Assembly (NCBI RefSeq): GCF_014596565.1
Contig: NZ_NOIN01000003.1
Coordinates: 679,248 to 743,247 of the forward strand
Length of the DNA stretch: 64,000 nt
Reading direction: 5' to 3'
Source of the DNA: Pseudomonas sp. PSB18
GTDB lineage: Bacteria > Pseudomonadota > Gammaproteobacteria > Pseudomonadales > Pseudomonadaceae
The translations under genes and the position numbers were made by a program. Position 1 is the first letter of the stretch. Each line of letters begins with the position of its first letter. Positions 10,810-18,153 of the stretch are shown here, one piece after another. The notes below the pieces were generated by a model. That model made no database searches. It was not told where the DNA came from and was given only the letters and a program-made list of their open reading frames with translations.

Positions 10810-10840
10810 AAAAAAAGAGACGCGTCTCACAAGACGCGTC
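10810..10840 (-). terminator. Intrinsic terminator (or leader attenuator) upstream of the TPS transporter
   Basis: GACGCGTC occurs twice (10819-10826 and 10833-10840) around a six-base spacer. Each copy is self-complementary, so together they form an 8-bp hairpin. Read on the minus strand the hairpin is followed directly by a run of seven T (10810-10816). It lies 190 bp upstream of the transporter start. It may end read-through from the phosphatase genes at 11.3-12.9 kb across the REP region, or act as an attenuator in the transporter leader. Confidence 0.75.
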
Positions 10841-10885
10841 GTAAACCTCGACTTTAGAGGAGCCCACAAAGAAGGGCTGCTGCGC

Positions 10886-11177
10886 AGCCCAGCGGGAGCA
10901 AGCTCCCTCGCCACGGAGTTGTCGAGAGATCAAACACCACCGAACCTGTGGGAGCTAAGCTTGCTCGCGATGACGTGTGTACATTCAATAAAGATGTTGA
11001 CTGACACTCCGTCATCGCGAGCAAGCTCGGCTCCCACAAGGGATCCAGGGCGACACACGGATTTTCGTTCACAACAGTTCCCTGTGGGAGCGAGCCTGCT
11101 CGCGATGACGGGGTGTCAGTCAACATCAGTGCTGAATGTCAGTCCCCCTTCGCGAGCAGGCTCGCTCCCACAGGGGA
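10886..11177. repeat. Cluster of Pseudomonas REP/REPIN elements (about five copies)
   Basis: REP-like palindromes lie at about 10886-10914 (variant AGCGGGAGCAAGCTCCCTCG), 10946-10974, 11011-11040, 11081-11111 and 11149-11177. The last four share the GTGGGAGC(T/G)(A/C)GC...TGCTCGCGATGACG consensus and alternate in orientation, so they form two inverted pairs of the REPIN/BIME type. Together with flanking sequence they fill most of the gene-free stretch 10620-11331. I see no convincing protein gene there; open frames across it are products of the repeats. Confidence 0.9.
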
Positions 11178-11295
11178 TTTCGACAGGCCTGTACCAAGGA
11201 AAGGTCATGGCGAGAGATCGCATGAACTTTTCTTCACCCTACGCATTCGCGTGATTCGGTAAAGTCCCCTTGCTCATTCAAGAAACTAAGGTTTT

Positions 11296-11322
11296 AGCCC
11301 GCTCTCCCGCGGGCTTTTTTTT
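11296..11322 (+). terminator. Strong intrinsic terminator with no plus-strand gene in front
   Basis: AGCCCGC (11296-11302), a six-base loop and GCGGGCT (11309-11315) form a 7-bp GC stem followed by eight T (11315-11322). The T run is on the plus strand, so it is not the terminator of the PAP2 gene, which ends at 11332 on the opposite strand. The upstream plus strand holds only REP elements and a possible 15-codon frame (11207-11254). It may terminate a small RNA. Confidence 0.7.
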
Positions 11323-11331
11323 GCCTGCGAT

Positions 11332-12180
11332 TCAGGCGCAGGACTGTGCGTCACCCAGCTCGGGCATGTCTTTCGTACCCTGCAATGAAGCCTTGGTCGC
11401 TACCGGTTGTTCCAAGGCCGCGCGCCCATAGAACGCCAACGCCATCAGCCAGCAACTCAACCAGACGAAGATTCCCGCCCAAAATGTGTGGGACATGTAG
11501 TGCCATCCCTGTAGGACTCGCGTTGTGCCATAGACAAACCCCAAAGTCAGCGCGCCATACATCAGCGCTTTCGAGTATCGCCAGCGGTAACGACGTGCAA
11601 CGAAATACAGCGCCAGCATCGTGAAGCCACCCGAAGCATGACCGCCGGGCCAGCAGCGACCGTCCCCGGCGACTTTCAACAGATTGAAGTTCTGATACCA
11701 CTCCTTGTGTTCGATTTTGCCGGCGTACTGGGTGGTTTCCACCGGGCAATACACGCTGGTATGACCCTTGAGGTAATGAATGACCCCGGTACTGAGGGAA
11801 AATGCGAAGACGACATAGAGGAAATCACGACGGTGCTTGTGGGCAAAACGCAGCGGCTTGCTCAGCCTGAGCTTATCCAACAGGCGAAGTAACCCAGGGC
11901 GTTTTTCCGGCTTGAATATAGGCCAGAAAAACGACAACAGCGCGCCGATAATGGCCACTTCGCCGGTCCAATTCGGAATGACCCTGGCCCACTTATGGGT
12001 GATTTTCTCGAACAAGTGCACATGCTCCAAAGGAAACACCTGGTGCACGGGATCGTAGAAGAAATCGCTGATGGCGATGTCGATGCGGGTCATGTCGAAC
12101 AGCAGGAACACCACTGCGGCACAGAGAAGGGGAATTCCGAGATTGAGCCCGTAGAAACGGGAGCGAGCAGACGTCAGCAT
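11332..12180 (-). CDS. PAP2-family membrane phosphatase
   Basis: This 282-residue integral membrane phosphatase of the PAP2/lipid phosphatase superfamily probably acts on a phosphorylated lipid (lipid A, undecaprenyl-PP or phosphatidate) at the periplasmic face. Family motifs are visible. Motif 1 is LKGHTSVYCP, near residue 138. Motif 2 is PGGH at 178-181, with the catalytic-site His and usually PSGH. Motif 3 is TRVLQGWH at 220-227, with the nucleophile His227. About six hydrophobic segments are present, starting with residues 14-29. The ATG at 12180 is unambiguous. It follows a histidine-phosphatase gene by 23 bp on the same strand, so the two are likely co-transcribed. The substrate cannot be told from sequence. 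Confidence 0.88.
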   Translation of the reverse strand: MLTSARSRFYGLNLGIPLLCAAVVFLLFDMTRIDIAISDFFYDPVHQVFPLEHVHLFEKITHKWARVIPNWTGEVAIIGALLSFFWPIFKPEKRPGLLRLLDKLRLSKPLRFAHKHRRDFLYVVFAFSLSTGVIHYLKGHTSVYCPVETTQYAGKIEHKEWYQNFNLLKVAGDGRCWPGGHASGGFTMLALYFVARRYRWRYSKALMYGALTLGFVYGTTRVLQGWHYMSHTFWAGIFVWLSCWLMALAFYGRAALEQPVATKASLQGTKDMPELGDAQSCA

Positions 12181-12203
12181 GGGCTGTCCTAACCGTGGGA
12201 AAG

Positions 12204-12896
12204 TTACTTGAATGTCACCGAGCGCCAGTCAGACGCTTCGATAAAGCCGAGCAACCGAGGCGCTTGCGGCTCGGCCGTGGAAACAAACAACGATGCACCA
12301 TAGCCAAACGTCGAGGTCGATTGCTTGAGCGAGGTTTCCATTGCCTGCATGCATTCGCTATGGGTCACCAGGATCAGGTTGTGCCCGGCCACCTTGTGGG
12401 CCAAGGCATTGCGCAACAGGTCTCGCCGACAATTGATCAACCAATCGTCGCCAGCGCTCACCTTGTTGAACATGTAACTCGCCGTCTGGGCCGTGCGGGT
12501 GGCCGGACTGTTGTAGATGTCGGTGTTGTCCAGACCCAGGTGCTCGAACCGGGCACCAAGACCTACCGCGACGGCACGGGCCCGGTCGGTGATGCCAGCA
12601 GGATCATTCAGGCACGCAGCCTTGGAGTGATCGCACCGCTCGACATGGCGTACCAGCACGATCACTTCCCCCTTGGCCCAGCCTTCGGCCAACGTCCGGG
12701 CGCCGGCGACATTGCCATGGGCCAGGTCCGGCACCGCCGCCGGGCTCAGCAACCAGAGGGTCAATGGAATGACCAGCAGCGCAGCGGCCAGGACGACTGC
12801 GGCGTTTCGGTAGCGGGCAAACCGGCTTGTCTCGATCGAGCGCGTCAAGCCGAAAAAACTCAGTCTCAGTTCCACATCAAGCCGCCCCGACGGCAC
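12204..12896 (-). CDS. Membrane-anchored histidine phosphatase family protein
   Basis: This phosphatase of the RHG/phosphoglycerate-mutase superfamily has up to 230 residues. The catalytic motif LVRHVER gives the phospho-accepting His, and VTHSE gives the second active-site His. A hydrophobic segment at about residues 32-52 is a probable single N-terminal anchor, placing the enzyme in the periplasm. The frame opens at a GTG (12896) directly after a stop codon, and no good ribosome site is seen there. A GTG seven codons in, behind GGGGCGG, is an alternative start. Distant similarity in layout to Ais/PmrG-type LPS phosphatases, plus the PAP2 neighbour 23 bp downstream, suggests a role in envelope phosphate removal; this is inference. 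Confidence 0.82.
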   Translation of the reverse strand: MPSGRLDVELRLSFFGLTRSIETSRFARYRNAAVVLAAALLVIPLTLWLLSPAAVPDLAHGNVAGARTLAEGWAKGEVIVLVRHVERCDHSKAACLNDPAGITDRARAVAVGLGARFEHLGLDNTDIYNSPATRTAQTASYMFNKVSAGDDWLINCRRDLLRNALAHKVAGHNLILVTHSECMQAMETSLKQSTSTFGYGASLFVSTAEPQAPRLLGFIEASDWRSVTFK

Positions 12897-13015
12897 CCGT
12901 CAGTCATTTAATGGCGTGACAGTAGAGATGGCTGCGTAGGAAGGCAGTGAAATGGATGTGAAAAAAAGCTTGATATACGCGCCTGAAAATTCGGTGAATA
13001 GCTGAGTACCGGGAA

Positions 13016-13042
13016 AAAATCTTTCAGATATCAAGCCGATGG
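13016..13042 (+). promoter_or_regulatory. Possible FliA (sigma-28) promoter of the chemoreceptor gene
   Basis: GCCGATGG (13035-13042) matches six of eight bases of the FliA -10 element GCCGATAA, and AAAA 15 bases upstream matches three of four of the TAAA -35. Chemoreceptor genes in Pseudomonas are often FliA-dependent. It lies about 95 bp upstream of the start codon. The match is weak. Confidence 0.3.
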
Positions 13043-13136
13043 CCGATACAGGCCTGCTCCCTATTTTGCTGGCTTAACAACAACAAACTTCCAGCCAACC
13101 GACGATCAAGCAGCACAACGTTCCTGGAGGAATTTG

Positions 13137-15056
13137 ATGAATAGCTGGTTTGGCAACATTAGCGTCAACATGAAACTGGGCCTGGGCTTCGGCCTGGTGC
13201 TGCTCCTGACCGGCATCCTGGCCGTGACCGGTTGGAACAGCCTGGGTGGGCTGATCGACCGCAGCAACTGGATGAGCGACATCACCCAGCTCAACGCCGG
13301 GCTGACCAAACTTCGGGTCACTCGCTTGCAGTACATGCTGACCAACGGCGACGAGACGGTCGCACAGAATGTGCAGACCACTCTCGATGATTTCGTGGCG
13401 CAACAGAACGCGCTGCTGAGCAGCTTCAAGAGCCCGGAGAACGTCAAGCTGCTCAAGGAGCAGAGCGCGACCATCGGCGCCTATCAGACCTCCCTGAACA
13501 AAATGCGCAGCGCCTACCGCACCGGCAACACCGCCCGGGACGCCATGGGCGCCAACGCCGAAACTGCCTACAAACTGATCGAAGCGATCGGTACCGATGT
13601 GGCGCAAATGGCCTCGGGCGACGAACGTTTCGAACAGTTCCAGGCGATCACCCAGGCGAAGCAGGCGTTCATGCTGGCTCGCTATGAAGTTCGTGGCTAT
13701 ACCGCCAACAGCAACGCCGATACGGAGCAGAAAGCCGTCGGCCAGTTGGACGCCGCCATCGCTTCGCTCAAACCGCTGAACCTGCATTTTGCTAGCACTC
13801 GTCAAGATGAACTGCGCCAGCTGGAAAACGCCCTGAGTCAATACCGCAGTGCCTTGCAGGCCTTCAAGTCAGCCACTGCCGACGCCGTGCAGGCGCGCAA
13901 GGAAATGACCGAGCAGGGCGCGACCATCGTCAACCTGAGCGACCAGCTGTATCAGATCCAGCTCGACCGCCGCGACGCCGAAAGCGCCCAGGCCCGCACG
14001 CTGCAACTGATCAGTACGTTGCTCGCCTTGCTGGTGGGCATCATTGCCGCCGTGATCATCACGCGACAGATTACCCGGCCGCTGAGCGAAACCCTGGTCG
14101 TGGTCGAACGCATTGCCAACGGCGATCTGTCCCATAACATTATCGTCACCCGCCGCGATGAACTGGGCGTGCTGCAGCAGGGCATCGCCCGCATGGGCGT
14201 GACGTTGCGCGATCTCATCAGCGGCATCCGCGATGGCGTGACCCAGATCGCCAGCGCTGCCGAAGAACTGTCCGCCGTCACCGAGCAGACCAGCGCCGGG
14301 GTCAATAGCCAGAAAGTCGAAACCGATCAGGTCGCGACCGCCATGCACGAAATGACTGCCACCGTGCAGGAAGTGGCCCGCAACGCCGAAGAAGCCTCCC
14401 ATGCGGCGTCCGCGGCGGACGGCGAAGCCCGCGCCGGCGATCAGGTGGTCAGCGAAGCCATCGCCCAGATCGAACGCCTCGCCAGCGAAGTGGTACGTTC
14501 CACCGACGCCATGACCGTGTTGCAACAGGAAAGCGACAAGATCGGCAGCGTCATGGACGTGATCAAGGCCGTGGCCGAACAGACCAACCTGCTGGCCCTC
14601 AACGCAGCGATCGAAGCAGCGCGCGCGGGTGAAGCCGGTCGCGGTTTTGCGGTCGTGGCCGACGAAGTCCGTGGCCTGGCCCAACGCACGCAGAAATCCA
14701 CCGAGGAAATCGAAGGCCTGGTGGCCGGCCTGCAGAACGGCACCCAGCAAGTGGCGGCCGTGATGAACAACAGCCGCAGCCTCACCGACAGCAGCGTGGC
14801 TTTGACCCGCAAGGCCGGGGCATCGCTGGAGAACATCACCCGCACGGTGTCGAACATCCAGTCGATGAACCAGCAGATCGCCGCCGCGGCCGAACAGCAA
14901 AGCGCCGTGGCCGAGGAAATCAGCCGCAGCATCATCAACGTGCGCGACGTGTCCGAACAGACCGCCGCCGCCAGCGAAGAAACCGCTGCCTCCAGCGTTG
15001 AACTGGCGCGACTGGGCAATCAATTGCAGATGATGGTCAGCCACTTCCGGGTTTGA
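13137..15056 (+). CDS. Methyl-accepting chemotaxis protein, HBM-sensor (McpS-like)
   Basis: This 639-residue transmembrane chemoreceptor feeds the CheA/CheW chemotaxis system. In order it has a transmembrane helix at about residues 11-31 and a roughly 250-residue all-helical periplasmic region of the size and type of the HBM (helical bimodular) sensor, as in McpS, a receptor for TCA-cycle acids. The second transmembrane helix is at about 288-308, followed by a HAMP domain. The cytoplasmic coiled-coil hairpin has the near-invariant tip [16 protein letters not shown] near residue 483. No C-terminal CheR-tethering pentapeptide is seen. The ATG at 13137 was chosen because GGAGG ends six bases before it; an in-frame TTG lies one codon upstream. 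The ligand is inferred only from domain type. Confidence 0.93.
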   Translation: MNSWFGNISVNMKLGLGFGLVLLLTGILAVTGWNSLGGLIDRSNWMSDITQLNAGLTKLRVTRLQYMLTNGDETVAQNVQTTLDDFVAQQNALLSSFKSPENVKLLKEQSATIGAYQTSLNKMRSAYRTGNTARDAMGANAETAYKLIEAIGTDVAQMASGDERFEQFQAITQAKQAFMLARYEVRGYTANSNADTEQKAVGQLDAAIASLKPLNLHFASTRQDELRQLENALSQYRSALQAFKSATADAVQARKEMTEQGATIVNLSDQLYQIQLDRRDAESAQARTLQLISTLLALLVGIIAAVIITRQITRPLSETLVVVERIANGDLSHNIIVTRRDELGVLQQGIARMGVTLRDLISGIRDGVTQIASAAEELSAVTEQTSAGVNSQKVETDQVATAMHEMTATVQEVARNAEEASHAASAADGEARAGDQVVSEAIAQIERLASEVVRSTDAMTVLQQESDKIGSVMDVIKAVAEQTNLLALNAAIEAARAGEAGRGFAVVADEVRGLAQRTQKSTEEIEGLVAGLQNGTQQVAAVMNNSRSLTDSSVALTRKAGASLENITRTVSNIQSMNQQIAAAAEQQSAVAEEISRSIINVRDVSEQTAAASEETAASSVELARLGNQLQMMVSHFRV

Positions 15057-15061
15057 TCATG

Positions 15062-15092
15062 AAAAACGCCCGTTTCCGGTGGGAAACGGGCG
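15062..15092 (-). terminator. Intrinsic terminator between convergent genes
   Basis: An 11-bp stem (CGCCCGTTTCC at 15067-15077, GGAAACGGGCG at 15082-15092) encloses a four-base loop. On the minus strand it is followed by five T, so it best serves the antitoxin-like gene. It sits six bases after the chemoreceptor stop codon and may act in both directions. Confidence 0.75.
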
Positions 15093-15145
15093 CTCTGTGT
15101 GAGGGGGATGATTCAATGGTTCCGGGTTGAGATTCCCCTGGACTT

Positions 15146-15370
15146 TTAATTACGCGCGGGCAGATCCAACTCAACGCCGCCCAACACCCTGAACCTGTTT
15201 CGAATTCGACTTCCTAATCTTCGCACCGGATTAGCCGGATTAGTTCTGGACAATGAACGCCCCAAAATCAACAGTGCTTCCTTTTCCATGGAATGGCCGT
15301 TGTGAGCCGCTGCGATACGCAGTTGTTCCTCTATTTGATCATCCAGATTTGAAATCGTAATGCTGGTCAT
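15146..15370 (-). CDS. FitA-like ribbon-helix-helix antitoxin (solitary)
   Basis: This 74-residue protein opens with MTSITISNLDDQIEEQLRIA followed by HSMEKEALLIL, the pattern of FitA/VapB-type ribbon-helix-helix antitoxins that bind operator DNA and a PIN-domain toxin. The ATG at 15370 was chosen because the family begins exactly there; the frame extends 30 codons further upstream without similarity. The C-terminal third is Arg-rich and ends RN. A PIN toxin gene normally follows directly, but here the next feature is a terminator and then the convergent chemoreceptor gene. It is therefore a solitary regulator or the remnant of a toxin-antitoxin pair. Confidence 0.75.
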   Translation of the reverse strand: MTSITISNLDDQIEEQLRIAAAHNGHSMEKEALLILGRSLSRTNPANPVRRLGSRIRNRFRVLGGVELDLPARN

Positions 15371-15599
15371 AGCGTCCTCAATCAACGCAGTTACTGATTT
15401 CAAACTAGGTCGGTCCGCCTCACTCTGTCCAGCCATCGTTACACAATAATCCCTATCCACCGTATCAAGCTCCTACCCCCGTCACGCATTGCCCTTTCGT
15501 ACAAACCCTCCGCCCTCGTCCTACCGATTTTTTTTTACCGCTCCTGTACGGTTTTCCCTTGGATAAGCACCTTCAGTGCGAACAGGAGATGAACCACAC

Positions 15600-18122
15600 A
15601 TGGACGCAAGCAACGACTCGCTGTTGCACAGGCTCGTCGCCTTCCCCGATGACGAGAACACCGTAAAAGCCAGCTTCAGAACAGCCATGGAGCGCATGGG
15701 GTTGAAGTCGGTCTTCGACATCGTGCGCATGGGCAAGGCGCCGTTCGCCGTTGAGTTAGCCAAGCACTGCGACGTGGATGCCGGACAGGCCTACGACCGC
15801 GCTGCGAGTTATGCCCAACAGATCGGCCGCCTGTATCAGGAGCAGCAGATATCGGCCAGCGCTGCCCCGCGTCGCGTTCGGCGCGGCCTTGGGACGGAAG
15901 CGACGTCGCATTCCGTCAGCTATCAGTCGCTGTTCAAGGAGAATTGGGATCAGTTCTGTAAGGACGGCGACATCGCGGCCATCGATTCACCCGTGGCTTA
16001 TCTGCGGGCGCTGTATCTGTTTGCCGGGCAACTGGAAAACGCATCGTCATCACCCCACAAGATCCCTCTGGCGCAACGGCGCCCGGACCTCAAGACGCTG
16101 ATGCTCGATCACCAGAGTGCCTTCGTCGCGCAGCCGATGCTTAGCATCGTCAATGACACCCTGCGCAGCGCCATCGAGACGCATTTTGCCAGCTCCGGCA
16201 AGTCCGTCCATCAGGTCTTGTCGAGCGAACACTATCCTTTCTGCCTGCCCTACGACCTGCATCATCACCAATGCCTGTTAGGGCTGGGCGCAGGCAAACC
16301 GGCGCTGGGTGAATTGAATTACCGGATAAGTCTGAGAGTGCCGTTTTCACCCGGCGACTCGGCTTATGGACGCGTTTCGCAATCCCGTGTCGAGGCACAA
16401 AAACTGCTGTCCGGGCTCAGTCCCGAGCAACAGAAACTGCTGCTCGCTCCAGCCAGTTCGGATGGAGAACTCAGCGTCCTGAAAAAAAACTACGGTACTG
16501 AAGAGATCGCTCGCCTGCATGAGCTCACGTTCTTCAAGGAACGCACCGGATTGACCACCGAGCAGGTCGAGCAGTTGCTGGCGCAAGGCAGTCACCGCCC
16601 ACGTACCTCGAACAACAGCCCACCTTCCACTCATTCCAATTATGGGGCTGGTTATATCAACGGCCCCGAGACGACGCCGGCCCTGGCGATTGTCCAGCCT
16701 GCAAATACCCTTGGCGGTACGTCACGTGAACGTTTCGCCCGCATGCAGCGAATGATCCGGCTGCACCGTTGGACTGGTATTCCAGTGGCAGAACTGGACA
16801 CGCTGCTGGTCAGCGCCTTGCGTTCGGAAGACAACGACACGATGACACTCAATGCCAATACCCTACGCACGCTGGGCGTCTATCGGCATCTGAACCGACG
16901 CCATGGCATCGCGCCGGAGGAGTTCGCTTCGCTGCTGTACGAACTGCCGGTTTCCGCTTGCGGTCAGCACGTTCCGTTGTTCGACCAGGTGTTCAATCGC
17001 ACCCGATTGCTCGACCAACCTCAGACAAAACAACTGGACTTAACGGACCCCAAGACGTTCAGTTACCTCGGTGCAGGCCTTGGGCTGGCCATTACCGAGG
17101 ATTCGCTGCTGTTGCTGGCAAGGCAGATCAAGAAGCACGGTTATTCGTTAGGATACAATCTGCCCACTGTCTCTTCACTCTATCGCCAGGCCCGCATCGC
17201 GCGGATGTTCGGGTTGTCTCCGCTTGAGTGCACGATGCTGGCCCGGGTAATGGGCACAAAGCGCTTCTGCGAAACCTTGGTGACCGGGGAACTGAACGCC
17301 ACGCCGTTGACGTCCCCCGACATTCTCGACGTTCTGATGGATTTGGACTGGGCTGTCGACTGGCTCAAGCAGAACAACCGTGACGTGATGCAGTGGTGTC
17401 GCCTGTTCGATACAGCCGAAGATGACCTGCCGCTGAATCAACACCTGGAAAAGCGCCTGGCGGTGCTGCTGGCGGAGGCTGCCAAACCTGGTGATGAGCA
17501 GCGTCTGGTGGAAATCCTGCTGCACGACCTCGTCGACTTGTCCGCAGAATACGTCCCTTGCGCGATGCAAATGGCCGGCACCAACGCTGCGTCGATTGTC
17601 GACGCCATCAAGGCGTCGCCGGGGAAAATGCCCCCGTCCCTGGCCTCGCTGTTGCGCGCAGCCCAAGCATGCCAGGGATCGCACTTGAGCAGCGGCACAC
17701 TCCAACGATTGATCAGCACCCCTACGTGGCTGGCTTCAGACAACCAGGGAACGCTGACGCCTCACACGCTGTACCTGCTCGAACGCTTCAGTCATTGCGC
17801 CCGCCATCTATCGCAGTCGGAAACACCGCTTCTGCATTACCTGCAGCTAGCCAACCAGCAGGACTCGGAAGCGGGCGCCAATCGCCTGTTGGCCAACCTG
17901 CTGAGTTGGGACAGTACAGAAGTGAGCTGCCTGACCGCACAACTGCCAGAACGCCGCGCCAAGTCAATGGAAACCGTGGACTGGGTCATGCGCTGTCAGG
18001 CCTGCTGCCAGCAGACCGGGCTGTCGGCAAGCCTCCTGCTCAAGGCCGCGGCACTGAACGCCGACAGCGAAGCCGTGGACTGGCGCACCGTCGGCGAGGC
18101 GCTGATCGCGGCCTGTCACTGA
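15600..18122 (+). CDS. Tc toxin A-component, N-terminal half (TccA/TcaA-like)
   Basis: This 840-residue protein is the first part of a split TcA, the cell-binding and injection component of insecticidal toxin complexes. The N-terminal 100 residues and the region around ARMQRMIRLHRWTGIPVAEL match the VRP1/SpvA-like alpha-helical shell of TcA proteins. It carries repeated helical segments and no transmembrane segment. The ATG at 15600 follows GGAG by 11 bases; an in-frame GTG eight codons upstream is possible. The next gene starts 31 bp downstream with its own ribosome site, so the split is an established two-gene layout rather than a frameshift. With the next protein it totals about 2340 residues, close to the size of one-chain TcA proteins (about 2500). 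Confidence 0.9.
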   Translation: MDASNDSLLHRLVAFPDDENTVKASFRTAMERMGLKSVFDIVRMGKAPFAVELAKHCDVDAGQAYDRAASYAQQIGRLYQEQQISASAAPRRVRRGLGTEATSHSVSYQSLFKENWDQFCKDGDIAAIDSPVAYLRALYLFAGQLENASSSPHKIPLAQRRPDLKTLMLDHQSAFVAQPMLSIVNDTLRSAIETHFASSGKSVHQVLSSEHYPFCLPYDLHHHQCLLGLGAGKPALGELNYRISLRVPFSPGDSAYGRVSQSRVEAQKLLSGLSPEQQKLLLAPASSDGELSVLKKNYGTEEIARLHELTFFKERTGLTTEQVEQLLAQGSHRPRTSNNSPPSTHSNYGAGYINGPETTPALAIVQPANTLGGTSRERFARMQRMIRLHRWTGIPVAELDTLLVSALRSEDNDTMTLNANTLRTLGVYRHLNRRHGIAPEEFASLLYELPVSACGQHVPLFDQVFNRTRLLDQPQTKQLDLTDPKTFSYLGAGLGLAITEDSLLLLARQIKKHGYSLGYNLPTVSSLYRQARIARMFGLSPLECTMLARVMGTKRFCETLVTGELNATPLTSPDILDVLMDLDWAVDWLKQNNRDVMQWCRLFDTAEDDLPLNQHLEKRLAVLLAEAAKPGDEQRLVEILLHDLVDLSAEYVPCAMQMAGTNAASIVDAIKASPGKMPPSLASLLRAAQACQGSHLSSGTLQRLISTPTWLASDNQGTLTPHTLYLLERFSHCARHLSQSETPLLHYLQLANQQDSEAGANRLLANLLSWDSTEVSCLTAQLPERRAKSMETVDWVMRCQACCQQTGLSASLLLKAAALNADSEAVDWRTVGEALIAACH

Positions 18123-18153
18123 CCCGCTCCTTCTCAACATTCAAGGATTGAAT

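Noticed and set aside
10854..11126. Short open frames on both strands between the TPS transporter and PAP2 genes
   Set aside because: They are made of REP repeats (recurrent SRAGSLPQG-like peptides) and have no ribosome sites.
10886..11177. Possible CRISPR array, because of repeated units
   Set aside because: Units alternate in orientation, are palindromic and irregularly spaced, and match the Pseudomonas REP consensus.
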